DNA of 39,393 nucleotides from Rhodanobacter thiooxydans LCS2 (GCF_000264375.1 NZ_AJXW01000007.1:1-39393), one strand, 5' to 3'; shown: positions 18,235-29,043, counted from the stretch's first letter. The notes: a model not told the origin generated them from the sequence alone. Program-made: numbers and translations.

Positions 18235-19701
18235 TCAGTTGCCGTCGTTGTGCTCGCGCACCGCGTTCATGGTCAGCGTGGCCAACTGGCGCAAGCGGGT
18301 GCCGCCGGTGTCGGCGAGGAGTTGCTTCAGGCGTTCGCCGGCGTCGTGCTGGTCGAGGATGTGGCGCTCGGCCAGCGAGGCGGCAAGGGCGCGGCCCATG
18401 GAGTCGAAGATCAGCGCGTAGGCGAAGGCGTGCAGCACGCCACCGCCCAGCGTGCCGAGGCCGGGGAACGCCTTCAGCGCGTTGCCGGCGACGGCCAGCA
18501 CGATCGAGCTGCCGGTGCGCAGGGTGAGTTTGGCCTGTTGCACGAAATCCTCGATCTGCACCTCGCTGACTTTTACGCCGTACAGCTCGGCGAGCGCGCG
18601 GGTGAGGCCGGTAGCGAGCACGCCCTGGATCACCAGGTCGCTGCCCGGCGCCACCGCGGCCAGCGCGCCGACGATGGCGCGGCGGGCGTACTTGCGCACG
18701 ATGCGCTCGGCTTCCTCGGCGCGGGTCTGCGCTTCCAGCGTGCCGGTACGCTGGTGCAGGCCGGCCAGTACGGCGTTCTCGCGCAGGTCCTCCAAGCCTG
18801 CGGCGCCGGGCGCGGTGAGCCGTTCGAGTGCCTGCAGCAACGGCTCGATCGCCGGCTTGCGCTGGCGCTCGACCGATTCGGCGCTGCCGTCGGCAAGCTG
18901 GCGCCGGTAGCGCTCACTGCCGCCGGCGCTGATCGCCAGCACCACACTGGCGACGCCGCGCGCGTGCCGGCGCAGGCGATCCAGCAGCTGACCGCGTTCC
19001 GCGTCGCTCCACTGGTCGGCCTTGTTCAGCACCAGCAGCAGCGGCTTGCCGAAGTCGGCCAGCCAGCGCAACTCGTCGGCCTGGCTGCGGTTGAGGTCGC
19101 CGGCGCAGAGGTAGACCACGGCGTGCGCGCGCAGCGCTTCCTCACGTGCCAGCGTTTCGTGCGCCTCGCCACCGACTTCGTGGCTGCCGGGCACGTCGGC
19201 CAACACCAGCGTGCGGCCGTCCGGCAGGCTGCCGTCGTAGTGACCGACGGCGCGGGTGGTGCCGCCGCGTGCGTCACTGGTGACCTGGGCGTGCGGTGCC
19301 AGCGCGCGGATCAGGCTGGACTTGCCGGTGGATATCTCGCCGAACAGCGCGACGTAGACGCGCGCGCTGGCGCGGCGGCGATCGAGCTCACCGAGTTCGG
19401 CCGCCAGCGCGCCGGTGTCGGCGCCGCGTTCGTGCAACTGGCCGATGCGCTGCTCCAGGCTGCCGCGATCGGGCACCGGCAGCGGCCGGCGCTTGCGACG
19501 TGGACGCAGCAGCCACCACAGCACGCTCAGGCCGGCCGCGGCGAAGATCAGCAGCACGCCGCCCAGCATCCACTGCAGCCACGTCGGCAAATCCAGGAAA
19601 CGCTGCGCGAGCGCCAGCGCGCGTTCAGCGGCGGCGAACAGCAGCCACAGCAGCGCGGCCATGGCCAGCGCGGTGAGCAGCAATCGCAGGCGTCGGGACA
19701 T
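18235..19701 (-). CDS. Membrane-anchored GTPase with DUF697-like C-terminus
   Basis: A 488-residue protein with two transmembrane segments at the N-terminus (about residues 6-26 and 42-65), a basic stretch (RPRRKRR) and a dynamin/Era-like G domain. G1 is GEISTGKSS (121-129, Lys127), the switch region has a Thr-rich GGTTRAVGHYD, G3 is DVPGS and G4 is NKAD. The C-terminal third is alanine- and glycine-rich helices of the DUF697 type found in envelope-linked GTPases. The Gly in place of the usual Gln after DVPG is notable, because it could lower GTP hydrolysis. The gene is divergent from the hybrid kinase by 141 bases. Its cellular role is not known. Confidence 0.82.
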   Translation of the reverse strand: MSRRLRLLLTALAMAALLWLLFAAAERALALAQRFLDLPTWLQWMLGGVLLIFAAAGLSVLWWLLRPRRKRRPLPVPDRGSLEQRIGQLHERGADTGALAAELGELDRRRASARVYVALFGEISTGKSSLIRALAPHAQVTSDARGGTTRAVGHYDGSLPDGRTLVLADVPGSHEVGGEAHETLAREEALRAHAVVYLCAGDLNRSQADELRWLADFGKPLLLVLNKADQWSDAERGQLLDRLRRHARGVASVVLAISAGGSERYRRQLADGSAESVERQRKPAIEPLLQALERLTAPGAAGLEDLRENAVLAGLHQRTGTLEAQTRAEEAERIVRKYARRAIVGALAAVAPGSDLVIQGVLATGLTRALAELYGVKVSEVQIEDFVQQAKLTLRTGSSIVLAVAGNALKAFPGLGTLGGGVLHAFAYALIFDSMGRALAASLAERHILDQHDAGERLKQLLADTGGTRLRQLATLTMNAVREHNDGN

Positions 19702-19842
19702 GTGCGCATTCTAGCCAGCTTCCTGGCGCCGACCTTGCGCAGGCCTGTTCGCGCCCGTGACATGGTTTTGGCACTATCGTGTGCCGGAATGGGGCTTCGG
19801 CCGAGGCCGGCGCAGACTCGCAGCGCCGGATCGGGGGGACTG

Positions 19843-22800
19843 ATGGGGAACGGATCAAGGTTGTCCGCTTGGCTGCTGGGCGTGGTCCTGGGCGCGTTGT
19901 TCGTGTCCATGCCCGCTGCCCTGGCAGAACCCGTGGTGGCGGGCACACCGGCGGCGGCTCCGTTGCCGACGCCGCAGTTCCGCCGCTACGGGACGATGGA
20001 CGGTTTGCCGAGCGGCGCGATCTACGCCGTGGCACAGGATCGCAACGGCCTGATGTGGTTTGGCTCGGCCGGTGGTCTGGTGCGCTTCGACGGGGTCGGT
20101 TTCAAGGTGTTTCGGCATGCGACGGATGACCCGAACTCCTTGCCTGCCAACCCCACGTATTCCCTTCTGATCGATCGCGACAACCGGGTCTGGACCGGTG
20201 GCATTTCGACCGGGCTGACTGCCTATGACCAGAAGAGCGAGCGCTTCCGGTTGTGGACGCACGACGACAAGCAGCCGGCCAGCCTGGCCAGCGACGAAGT
20301 CTGGGGCATGGCACAGACGGCCGACGGCACGTTGTGGGTGGCCACGGAGGGCGGCCTCGATCGCCTGCGACCGGATGGAGGCGGGTTCGACCACATGCCG
20401 CTGGACGTTGGCGGTGGGAAACGCTCCGCCTCGTTCGGCCAGACGCGGGCGCTGTTTGCCGGGGCCGACGGTCGGCTGTGGATCGGTGCGGAAAGTGGCC
20501 TGTACCTGCGCGAGTCCGACGGCACGATGCACAAGGTGCCGGTGGATCCCTCGTTTCGCGGCGACCTGGGCAAGACCTGGCGCATCGACGGCGGGCACGG
20601 CGAGATCCGGGTGTCGCTGACCGGCGGTCTGCTGATCATCGGCGCCGATGGCGTGGCGCGGCCGCTGGCGAGCCGGCAGCTGTCATCGCAACGGATCATG
20701 AGCAGCACCCGCGACGCATCAGGGCGGCTGTGGATAGCCACGGCCGACGGTGTCTTTCTGGACACCGTCGACGCGAATCCTGTCGACGGGGATCATCTCG
20801 ATGGACAGCTGCAGCGGATCGCTGCTCAACCGCTGTTGCAGGGTGGGCTGCCCGGTAGCAAGACGTGGCAGACGACTCTCGATGGCGAAGGTGGACTGTG
20901 GATCACCTTTGATCAATCCAGCATCGCCTACCTGCCGCCGGGATGGAGCGGGTTCTCCCGCTTTACCCACATTCCGGACGATGCCGACAGCCTGACCGGT
21001 ATTGCGGCGTCGACGATTCTCATGGGCCGCGATGGCAGGTTGTGGCTGGGTGGCAACGATGGCTGGATCGACAAGCTGGATGCGGTGACCGGCCGGATAC
21101 AGCATGTCGTGCAGGGCATCCAGGGGCAGATCGTGTCGCTGGCAGAGGATTCGCGTGGCCGCCTGTGGATCGACAGCCCGCCCCAGCTCCATCTGCTCGA
21201 CCGGGGCAAGCTCGCTTCGATCGATCTCGGCCATGCGCGGGTGACACGGCCCGTGCTGCTCTGTGCCGGTGACGCTGGACGGATCTACGTCGCCTCATGG
21301 AATGAAGGTGTATTCGTCGTCGACCCCGACAGCCTGGCCATTGCGCCGGTGGCGATGGAGCAGGGCAGCGACGGCATCCTGCGTCCCGATCAGATCACTT
21401 TCCATGCGGGCAGTCTCTGGTATGCGAGCGAGGGCGGTTTGCTGCGGCAGGATGACAAGGACGGGAAGCTGCGTTTCGTGCCGGGCATACCGCGGCAGGA
21501 GATCGTTGCTTTCGCCTTCGATGCGACGGGCTTCTGGCTGGCCACCAGTGCTTCGGCGCTCGAACACTACCGGTATGCCGAGGGACGTGCAGTGCAGGAT
21601 GACAGCATCGACTTCAGCCACGAGGAGCTCAAGTCCGATCTGCGCGACTTGCGGGTGGATCGACAAGGCCGGTTGTGGGTATTTGCCAATCCGGGCCTGT
21701 GGCTGTTCGATCAACACACGCGCCGCTTCAAGTCGTTTGGTCCGGCGCATGGTCTGTCGAATGCAAATTTCGACGGCACCGCGACCGCCATGGCGCCCGG
21801 CGGAATGATGTTTGTCGCCAGCAGCGGCGGCGTCGTGGCATTCCAGCCCGAACGGTTGCTGCAGGCGGAGAAGGCCGGCTCGTTGCCGGCGTTGTCGCTG
21901 GCGTATCTCAACGTACAACGCGCCGGCGAAGTACGCGCCATCGCCCTCGACAGCAAGGTGGTGCAACTGGGCTGGCGCGATCGTGACCTGCGCGTGGGTG
22001 TACGGCTCGCTTCGTTCATCAACCCCGCGGTCAACCGCTACCGCTTCCGGTTGCACGGGTTCGATAGCGGCTGGGTCGATGCGGGCAATCGTGCCGAGCG
22101 GGATTTTGCGGGGCTTACCGCGGGCGATTACACGCTGGAAGTGCGGGCTGCCGGTGCCGATGATCGCTGGGTCGGGCTGGCCACGCCGCTGCACATCCAC
22201 GTCGAGGCGCCGCCGTGGCTGCGCTGGTGGGCGTGGGCGATCTACGTGCTGCTCGCGGCCGCGCTGGCGGGTCTGGTGCTGCGCAGCGGGCGCCGGCGCA
22301 TGGCGCAGCGCCATCGCATGCAGCTGGTCGAGCAGCAGCGGCAGCTGGCCGAGGCGGCGAGCGCGGCGAAGACGCAGTTCCTGGCCACGCTGAGCCACGA
22401 GATCCGCACGCCGATGACCGGCGTGATGGGCATGGCCGAGCTGCTCTTGAGCACACCGCTGAACCGCCAGCAGCACGACTACACGCAGGCCATGCAGCGC
22501 TCCGGCGGAATGCTGCTGAAGCTGCTCAACGACGCGCTGGACCTGGCGCGGATCGAGGCCGGCAAACTGGAGCTGGAGCCGGTGCCGTTCGAGCCGCGGC
22601 AACTGCTGGAGGACGTGGCGCAGCTGGAGCAGGGCCTGGCGCACGCCAAGGGCATCCGCTTCGTGCTGGAGCTGGCCGACGACTTGCCGGCCCAACTGCT
22701 TGGCGACGCGGTGCGGATCAAGCAGATCCTGCTGAACCTGGCCAACAACGCGTTGAAGTTCACCGAGCACGGTAGCGTCACACTGAGCGCGCAGCCGCTG

Positions 22801-23457
22801 GCCGATGGGTTGCAGTTCAGCGTGAGCGACACCGGGCCGGGCATTCCCGAGGCCAGCCAGGCGCGCTTGTTCCAGCGCTTCGAACAGGCCGAGAGCCCGC
22901 AGCGGCGCGCCGGCAGCGGGCTGGGGCTGGCGATCTGCCGCGAGCTGGTGGACATGATGGGCGGCAGCATCGAGCTGGAATCGCGGCTGGGCCACGGCAG
23001 CACATTCCGCGTGCGGCTGCCGCTGAGCGCGCCGGCGGTGGCGCCGGCACCGGTGGAGCGGCCGAGCGGGCGGAGCTACCGGCTGCTGCTGGTGGAGGAT
23101 GACACCATCGTGGCGGCGGTGATCCGCGGCCTGCTGGAGCGCGAGGGCCACGCGGTGGTGCACGTGGTGAACGGACTGGCCGCGCTGGCCGAGCTGGCGC
23201 ATGCGCAGTTCGACGCGGTGCTCTTGGACCTGGACCTGCCGGGCGTCGATGGTTTCCAGGTCGCGCGGCTGATCCGCCAGCGCGAGCACGCCGGGCCGCG
23301 CCTGCCGATCGTGGCGGTGACCGCGCGCCAGGGCAGCGAGGACGAGGCGAAGGCGCGCGCGGCGGGCATGGACGGCTTCCTGCGCAAGCCGCTCAGCGGC
23401 GAGCAACTGGTGGCCGCGCTGGCGCGGGTGGTGGACGGCCCGATGATGCCAGCATGA
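19843..23457 (+). CDS. Hybrid sensor histidine kinase with periplasmic beta-propeller
   Basis: A 1204-residue one-protein phosphorelay. After a signal peptide (about 1-28) come two-component-regulator propeller blades with repeated W(F/I)G/W(T/V)G-type motifs (about 40-700). A Y_Y_Y domain follows (about 727-786), then one transmembrane helix (about 792-812) and a HisKA domain with His852 in LSHEIRTPM. The ATPase domain has an N-box near 967 and GSGLGLAI at 1024. A receiver domain (about 1079-1200) follows, with Asp1086/1087, phospho-acceptor Asp1129, Thr1160 and Lys1182. All catalytic residues are present. Unlike Bacteroides hybrids it lacks an AraC output domain, so the final target is unknown. 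ATG 19843 has GGGGGGA five bases upstream. Propeller/YYY sensors often bind carbohydrates, but no sugar genes are adjacent. Confidence 0.93.
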   Translation: MGNGSRLSAWLLGVVLGALFVSMPAALAEPVVAGTPAAAPLPTPQFRRYGTMDGLPSGAIYAVAQDRNGLMWFGSAGGLVRFDGVGFKVFRHATDDPNSLPANPTYSLLIDRDNRVWTGGISTGLTAYDQKSERFRLWTHDDKQPASLASDEVWGMAQTADGTLWVATEGGLDRLRPDGGGFDHMPLDVGGGKRSASFGQTRALFAGADGRLWIGAESGLYLRESDGTMHKVPVDPSFRGDLGKTWRIDGGHGEIRVSLTGGLLIIGADGVARPLASRQLSSQRIMSSTRDASGRLWIATADGVFLDTVDANPVDGDHLDGQLQRIAAQPLLQGGLPGSKTWQTTLDGEGGLWITFDQSSIAYLPPGWSGFSRFTHIPDDADSLTGIAASTILMGRDGRLWLGGNDGWIDKLDAVTGRIQHVVQGIQGQIVSLAEDSRGRLWIDSPPQLHLLDRGKLASIDLGHARVTRPVLLCAGDAGRIYVASWNEGVFVVDPDSLAIAPVAMEQGSDGILRPDQITFHAGSLWYASEGGLLRQDDKDGKLRFVPGIPRQEIVAFAFDATGFWLATSASALEHYRYAEGRAVQDDSIDFSHEELKSDLRDLRVDRQGRLWVFANPGLWLFDQHTRRFKSFGPAHGLSNANFDGTATAMAPGGMMFVASSGGVVAFQPERLLQAEKAGSLPALSLAYLNVQRAGEVRAIALDSKVVQLGWRDRDLRVGVRLASFINPAVNRYRFRLHGFDSGWVDAGNRAERDFAGLTAGDYTLEVRAAGADDRWVGLATPLHIHVEAPPWLRWWAWAIYVLLAAALAGLVLRSGRRRMAQRHRMQLVEQQRQLAEAASAAKTQFLATLSHEIRTPMTGVMGMAELLLSTPLNRQQHDYTQAMQRSGGMLLKLLNDALDLARIEAGKLELEPVPFEPRQLLEDVAQLEQGLAHAKGIRFVLELADDLPAQLLGDAVRIKQILLNLANNALKFTEHGSVTLSAQPLADGLQFSVSDTGPGIPEASQARLFQRFEQAESPQRRAGSGLGLAICRELVDMMGGSIELESRLGHGSTFRVRLPLSAPAVAPAPVERPSGRSYRLLLVEDDTIVAAVIRGLLEREGHAVVHVVNGLAALAELAHAQFDAVLLDLDLPGVDGFQVARLIRQREHAGPRLPIVAVTARQGSEDEAKARAAGMDGFLRKPLSGEQLVAALARVVDGPMMPA

Positions 23458-23476
23458 GCGCCGGGACGGGCGCCCA

Positions 23477-23493
23477 CCGACGCCCCGCGTCGG
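23477..23493. terminator. Hairpin between convergent kinase and holC genes
   Basis: CCGACGC-CCC-GCGTCGG, a 7-bp perfect stem in the 57-base gap between two convergent stop codons. The position fits a terminator for both, but there is no T-tract on either side. Confidence 0.35.
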
Positions 23494-23514
23494 GAGCTTC
23501 GAACAGGCTTCGGC

Positions 23515-23937
23515 TCACATGTCGTACTTGTGCAGCTCGAAACCCAGCCGCTGGTACTCGCGCCAGCGCGTACGCGAGCCCTCGCGTTCGGCCGGGTCGG
23601 CGGCTACCACTTCCAGCACGCGCTGGTAGTGGCCGGCGGGGCAGTTCTCGCGCAGGTTGATCAGCAGCGGCCGGTCGGCGCTGTCCACGCCCGGCGGCGC
23701 GATCAGCACCGCGGTCTGCTCGTCGTCGTCATCGCCGGCCAGCTGGTGCGGGATCATCGCGTCGTCGTCGAACGCCCACAGCAGCTCGTCCAGCGCTTCG
23801 GCCTGGGCAAAGTCGCGAGTCAGGATCAGCGTCGGCTGCCCGCCGGCGAATGCCTTCTTCGCCAGCTCGCAGACCAGCAGCAGCGGCTGCTCGCGGAAGC
23901 GCGGCTTGTCGATCAGGTAGAAGTCGGCGCGGGGCAT
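23515..23937 (-). CDS. holC: DNA polymerase III chi subunit HolC
   Basis: A 140-residue protein with the chi-subunit pattern: an N-terminal 'ADFYLIDKPRF' strand, a central L-x-W-x-F motif (LLWAFDDDAMIPHQ), 'PLLINL' and a C-terminal 'RWREYQRLGFELHKYDM' helix. Chi links the clamp loader to single-strand-binding protein at the replication fork. It lies after pepA on the same strand, the usual pepA-holC order; related genomes often continue to valS, but here the kinase gene is convergent instead. A repeat pair at 23950-24034 separates it from pepA. Confidence 0.93.
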   Translation of the reverse strand: MPRADFYLIDKPRFREQPLLLVCELAKKAFAGGQPTLILTRDFAQAEALDELLWAFDDDAMIPHQLAGDDDDEQTAVLIAPPGVDSADRPLLINLRENCPAGHYQRVLEVVAADPAEREGSRTRWREYQRLGFELHKYDM

Positions 23938-23949
23938 GCAGGTCGGCTC

Positions 23950-24034
23950 CGTAGGTTGGGGTGAGCGCAGCGATGCCCAACGTCGCGGTAGGCGGGAGTC
24001 TTGTTGGGGTTCGCCATGCTCACCCCAACCTACG
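23950..24034. repeat. Inverted pair of REP-like elements (BIME) between pepA and holC
   Basis: CGTAGGTTGGGGTGAGC (23950-23966) is matched exactly by its complement at 24018-24034. Each arm also begins its own hairpin: GTTGGG...CCCAAC inside the left half, and the same in the right half read on the other strand. So this is two copies of one short palindromic unit in opposite orientation, the layout of bacterial interspersed mosaic elements. Such units are usually moved by RAYT transposases, and none is in this window. Confidence 0.82.
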
Positions 24035-24046
24035 CGGTCATCCGGT

Positions 24047-25534
24047 TCAAGCGCAACGGTCCATCAGCCACTGCGCCAGGAGTGCCACCGGACGGCCGGT
24101 GGCGAGGCCCTTGCGGCCTTCCTCCCAGGCGGTGCCGGCGATGTCCAGGTGGGCCCAGCGCTGGCCGTCGGTGAAGCGCGACAGGAAGCAGCCGGCGGTG
24201 ATCGCGCCGGCGCTCTTGCCGCCGATGTTGGCGACGTCGGCGAAGCCGGAGTCGAGCTGCGCCTGGTAGTCGTCCCACAGCGGCAGGCGCCAGGCACGGT
24301 CGAGGGTTTCCTCGCCGGCGGCGAGCAGTTCGGCGGCGAGGTCGTCGTGCTTGCTCATCAGGCCGCTGGCGTGCTTGCCCAGCGCGATCACGCAGGCGCC
24401 GGTGAGCGTGGCGGCGTCGACCAGCGCCTGCGGCTGGTACGTCTGCGCGGTATAGGTCAGCGCGTCGCACAGGATCAGGCGGCCTTCGGCGTCGGTGTTG
24501 AGCACTTCGATGGTGAGGCCGGACAGGCTGGTCAGCACGTCGCTGGGGCGGTAGCTGTCGCCGTCGGGCATGTTCTCCACGCTGGGCACCACGCAGACCA
24601 GGTTGAGCTTCAGCCCCATCTTCACCGCGGCGACGAACGCACCGAGCACGCCGGCGGCGCCGCCCATGTCGAACTTCATCTCCTCCATGCCGGCGCCGGG
24701 TTTCAGGCTGATGCCGCCCGAGTCGAAGGTGACGCCCTTGCCGACCAGCGCGTACGGCTTGTCGCCGTCGTTGCCGCCCTTGTACTCGAGTGCGACCAGC
24801 CGCGGCTTGTTGACCGAGCCGCGCGCCACCGCGAGCAGAGAGCCGAAGCCGAGCTTCTCCATCCCGACGTGGTCGAGCACGCTGCAGCTGACCTTGTCCT
24901 GCGCGTCGGCGAAGGCCTGCGCCTGCGTGGCGATGTACGCCGGGTTGCAGATGTTTGGCGGCAGGTTGGCCAGCTCGCGCGCGAAGCGCACGCCCTCGGC
25001 GATCGCCACGGCCTGGTCCAGTCCGCCCTGCGCGTCGGCGCCGGCGGCGAAGGTGAGTGCGGCCAGTTCGGTCTGCTTGCCCTTGTCGCGCGGCTTGAAG
25101 GTGGCGGTGTAGCGGTAGGCGGCGTGGTCGCTGGCCAGCGCGGCGATGCGCACGCGCCAGGCACTGTCGCGGCCGGGCACGTCCACCTCGGTGAGGAAGG
25201 ACACCGCATTCGCCACCGGCAGGCGGCCGAGCGCGCGTGCCGCCTCGATGTTCACCTTCTGGTAGCGCGCCGCGTCGAACGATTTCTGCGCGCCCAGGCC
25301 GACCACCAGCACGCGTTGCGCGGCGACGCCGGCCGGCGCGAACAGCAGCGTGGTGCTGCCGGCCTTGCCGCTGATGTCGCCGCTCTCCACCTGGCGCTTG
25401 ATCGCGCCGGCGGCGGCGCTGTCCAGCTGGGCAGCCGCGCTGGTCAGCACACCCTGTTCGTACACGCCGACCAGCACGCAGGCGCTGTCGACGGTGGCGG
25501 GGGTGGCGGCGCCGAGGCTGAACTGGAGTGTCAT
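24047..25534 (-). CDS. pepA: Leucyl aminopeptidase PepA
   Basis: A 495-residue M17 aminopeptidase that removes N-terminal residues and in E. coli also binds DNA at xer sites and carAB. Two-metal active-site motifs are present: [11 protein letters not shown] with the metal-binding Lys and Asp, [10 protein letters not shown], and the signature NTDAEGRL (near residue 340), with DAATLTGAC close to the C-terminus. The start at ATG 25534 yields the family length and has AGGAA upstream. It is divergent from lptF across 98 bases, a conserved arrangement in many gammaproteobacteria. Confidence 0.96.
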   Translation of the reverse strand: MTLQFSLGAATPATVDSACVLVGVYEQGVLTSAAAQLDSAAAGAIKRQVESGDISGKAGSTTLLFAPAGVAAQRVLVVGLGAQKSFDAARYQKVNIEAARALGRLPVANAVSFLTEVDVPGRDSAWRVRIAALASDHAAYRYTATFKPRDKGKQTELAALTFAAGADAQGGLDQAVAIAEGVRFARELANLPPNICNPAYIATQAQAFADAQDKVSCSVLDHVGMEKLGFGSLLAVARGSVNKPRLVALEYKGGNDGDKPYALVGKGVTFDSGGISLKPGAGMEEMKFDMGGAAGVLGAFVAAVKMGLKLNLVCVVPSVENMPDGDSYRPSDVLTSLSGLTIEVLNTDAEGRLILCDALTYTAQTYQPQALVDAATLTGACVIALGKHASGLMSKHDDLAAELLAAGEETLDRAWRLPLWDDYQAQLDSGFADVANIGGKSAGAITAGCFLSRFTDGQRWAHLDIAGTAWEEGRKGLATGRPVALLAQWLMDRCA

Positions 25535-25590
25535 CGGGGAGGTTCCTGCGTGGGCCCGGCAGTGGCCGGACAGGCTAGACTTGCGGTTTG

Positions 25591-25606
25591 CCGGCCGATC
25601 GGCCGG
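25591..25606. promoter_or_regulatory. 16-bp perfect palindrome in the pepA/lptF divergent region
   Basis: CCGGCCGATCGGCCGG is self-complementary over its full length and lies between the divergent starts of pepA (25534) and lptF (25633). It could be an operator acting on both genes. In a GC-rich genome chance palindromes of this kind are more frequent, so confidence is low. Confidence 0.35.
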
Positions 25607-25632
25607 ACCGTTCAAGCGGACAAGTTTATCGC

Positions 25633-26748
25633 ATGCTGAGCATCCTCGACCGCTACTTCCTGCGCGAGCTGGCGCAGACCGTGGCCGCCACCGTGGTGGT
25701 GCTGCTGGTGATCGTGGCCGGCAGCGCGTTCGCCAAGGTGCTGCAGCAGGTGGCCAATGGCAGCTTCCCGGCCAGCGTGATGTTCCAGGTGCTGGGCCTG
25801 CGCACGCTCGACGGCCTCACCAACATGCTGCCGCTGGCCAGCTTCGTCGGCGTGCTGCTCGGGCTGGGCCGGATGTACCGCGAGAGCGAGATGCACGTGT
25901 TGTCCTCGTCGGGCATGGGGCCGCGCGGGTTGCTGCGGCCGATACTGATGCTCGGCGGGCTGCTGGTGGCGCTCACCGCGCTGGTCTCTCTGGGACTGGG
26001 GCCGTGGGCGGTGCGCACCAGCGACGCGCTGGTGGCCGAGGCAAACCGGTCAGTGATCGCGGCCGGGCTCGACGCCGGGCGCTTCACCGAACTGCCGGGC
26101 AAGGGCGGCATCATCTTCGTCGACAGCCTGAGCCGCGACGGCAGCAAGCTGGGGCGCACTTTCGTGGCAACCCAGAGCGAGGGCAAGGACGGCCCGCCAC
26201 ACCTCAAGGTGGTCAGCGCGGCCAGCGGCGAGCTGTACCAGGAGAGCAACGGCGACGGCCGCTTCATCGCGTTCAAGGACGGCTGGCAGTACGACATCCC
26301 ACTGGGTGCGAACAACTGGCGGCAGATGCAGTACCGGCGCAACGACACCTCGCTGTCCAGCGTGCAGGCCAACGACGACGATGACCCGGCGCACTCCAAG
26401 AGCAGCTGGACGCTGTTCCGCTCGGACGACCCGACCGACCGTGCCGAATTCGCCTGGCGCGCCAACGCGCCACCGCTGACCTTCGTGCTGCTGCTGCTGG
26501 CCTTGCCGCTGTCGCGGCAGAGTCCGCGCGAACCGAAATACGGCCGCCTGCTGCTGGCGGTGGTCACGTTCTATCTGTATTACACGCTGCTGGCGCTGGG
26601 CCGTGCGCAGATCGGCAAGGGCCACTGGCACAGCGAGGCGCCGCTGTGGGCGCTGCATGCGCTGGTGCTGGCGCTGGCGCTGTGGATGCTGTGGAAGCAG
26701 TATTCCCCGCGCAAGCTGCGCGTGTCGTCGCCGGGTCTGCCGGCATGA
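25633..26748 (+). CDS. lptF: LPS export permease LptF
   Basis: A 371-residue inner-membrane subunit of the LptB2FG transporter, which extracts LPS from the inner membrane and passes it to LptC and LptA. It has the YjgP/YjgQ layout: N-terminal membrane helices beginning [13 protein letters not shown], a coupling-helix region around [17 protein letters not shown], a soluble beta-jellyroll in the middle (about residues 130-265), and closing helices ([21 protein letters not shown] and after). ATG 25633 is chosen because it begins MLSILDRYF, the family N-terminus. It overlaps lptG by ATGA. Its partner outer-membrane component LptD is encoded 14 kb away in this window. Confidence 0.95.
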   Translation: MLSILDRYFLRELAQTVAATVVVLLVIVAGSAFAKVLQQVANGSFPASVMFQVLGLRTLDGLTNMLPLASFVGVLLGLGRMYRESEMHVLSSSGMGPRGLLRPILMLGGLLVALTALVSLGLGPWAVRTSDALVAEANRSVIAAGLDAGRFTELPGKGGIIFVDSLSRDGSKLGRTFVATQSEGKDGPPHLKVVSAASGELYQESNGDGRFIAFKDGWQYDIPLGANNWRQMQYRRNDTSLSSVQANDDDDPAHSKSSWTLFRSDDPTDRAEFAWRANAPPLTFVLLLLALPLSRQSPREPKYGRLLLAVVTFYLYYTLLALGRAQIGKGHWHSEAPLWALHALVLALALWMLWKQYSPRKLRVSSPGLPA

Positions 26749-27845
26749 CGGTGTTCAACATCAAGCGGGTCGACCGGCTGGTGGCGCTGAGCGTGCTCGG
26801 CTCGATGCTGATGGTATGGCTGGTGCTGACCGGCTTCGACGCGGTGACCCAGCTGCTGCGCCAGCTCGGCAACGTCGGCAAGCATGGCTACACGCTGAGC
26901 AATGCGGTGGCCTATGTGCTGGTGACCTTCCCGCGGCGCGCCTACGAGATGTTCGGCAACGCCGCGCTGATCGGCGGCCTGCTCGGCCTGGGCGGGCTGG
27001 CCGGCACCGGCGAACTCACCGCCTTGCGCGCGGCGGGCATGTCGCGCCTGCGCATCGCCGGCTCGGCGGCAGGCGTGGTCGCGGTGCTGATCGTCGGCGT
27101 GGTGATCATGGGCGAGACGCTGGCGCCGTGGGGCGACCAGCAGGCGCAGGCGATGCAGCTGCGCGCGAAGACCGGCAGCCTCGGCATGGGCACCAGTAGC
27201 GGGCTGTGGGCGCGCGACGGCGTCGACGTGATCAACGCCCGCGGCACCTCGCTGAAGCAGCGCGACGGCGTCGGCGTGGTGCAGTTGAGCGACGTGCGCG
27301 TGTTCACCTTCGGTGCGGACGGCAAGCTCAGCCGCTTCGTGTGGGGCAGGACCGCCGAGCACAACGGCAAGCAATGGGTGCTGCACGACGCGCGCGTCAC
27401 CACGCTGGACGCGCAGGGTACCCATGCCAGCACGGCGGCCGCGCTGCCGTGGCAGTCCAGCCTCGATCCGCAGGTGCTGGCGCAGTCGGTGATCCAGCCG
27501 CAATACCTCTCCATGCGCGACCTGCGCCGCAACATGGACTACCTCGAAGGCAACGGCCAGAGCCCCGGCGTCTACGCGGTGGCGTTCTGGGGGCGCGCAC
27601 TGTATCCGCTCAACGTGCTGGTGCTGGTGCTGTGCGCGATGCCGTTCGCGTTCGGTTCGCTGCGCTCCGGCGGGCTGGGCAAGCGCATGTTCATTGGCAT
27701 CCTGCTCGCGCTCGGCTGGTACTTCCTGCAGCAGGCGATGGTCAACTTCGGCACCGTGTACGGCATGCCGCCGCTGGTGGCGAACCTGCTGCCGGCGCTG
27801 ATCCTGGTGGCCGCCGCCTGGTTGTACTTCCGCCGCCGCGTCTGA
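26745..27845 (+). CDS. lptG: LPS export permease LptG
   Basis: A 366-residue partner of LptF in the LptB2FG transporter. The layout is the same: N-terminal helices (DRLVALSVLGSMLMVWLVLTGF), a coupling region GLGGLAGTGELTALRAAGMS, a periplasmic jellyroll at about 120-270, and C-terminal helices from ALYPLNVLVLVLCAMPFAFG, with the LGWYFLQQAMVN segment. Its ATG lies inside the lptF stop (ATGA), so the two subunits are translated together. The ATPase LptB is not in this window. Confidence 0.95.
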   Translation: MTVFNIKRVDRLVALSVLGSMLMVWLVLTGFDAVTQLLRQLGNVGKHGYTLSNAVAYVLVTFPRRAYEMFGNAALIGGLLGLGGLAGTGELTALRAAGMSRLRIAGSAAGVVAVLIVGVVIMGETLAPWGDQQAQAMQLRAKTGSLGMGTSSGLWARDGVDVINARGTSLKQRDGVGVVQLSDVRVFTFGADGKLSRFVWGRTAEHNGKQWVLHDARVTTLDAQGTHASTAAALPWQSSLDPQVLAQSVIQPQYLSMRDLRRNMDYLEGNGQSPGVYAVAFWGRALYPLNVLVLVLCAMPFAFGSLRSGGLGKRMFIGILLALGWYFLQQAMVNFGTVYGMPPLVANLLPALILVAAAWLYFRRRV

Positions 27846-27917
27846 AAACAGCCGGGCTTGTCCGTCGCGCCCGTTGCGGCCAAGCTGGCTGCCCTGGCCG
27901 GAAACGAGGAGTGCACC

Positions 27918-28937
<1,020 letters not shown>

Positions 28938-29043
28938 GCGGAGGCGCGGGTCGCCGCGGAAGGAACCGCGCGGTGGTGTCGAATCCGCGAGGCTCCGTTC
29001 GTCGGCTCCGGGCCAGCCCGGTCTGAACAGTGAGGAATGGACC

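Noticed and set aside
19769..19786. Sigma-54-like TTGGCAC...TGTGC before the kinase
   Set aside because: The spacing between GG and GC is one base too long and the -12 part is poor; it is better read as a 5-bp inverted repeat.
18250..19842. 531-codon upstream extension of the kinase frame
   Set aside because: It lies antisense to the GTPase; ATG 19843 has a strong ribosome site and starts a clean signal peptide.
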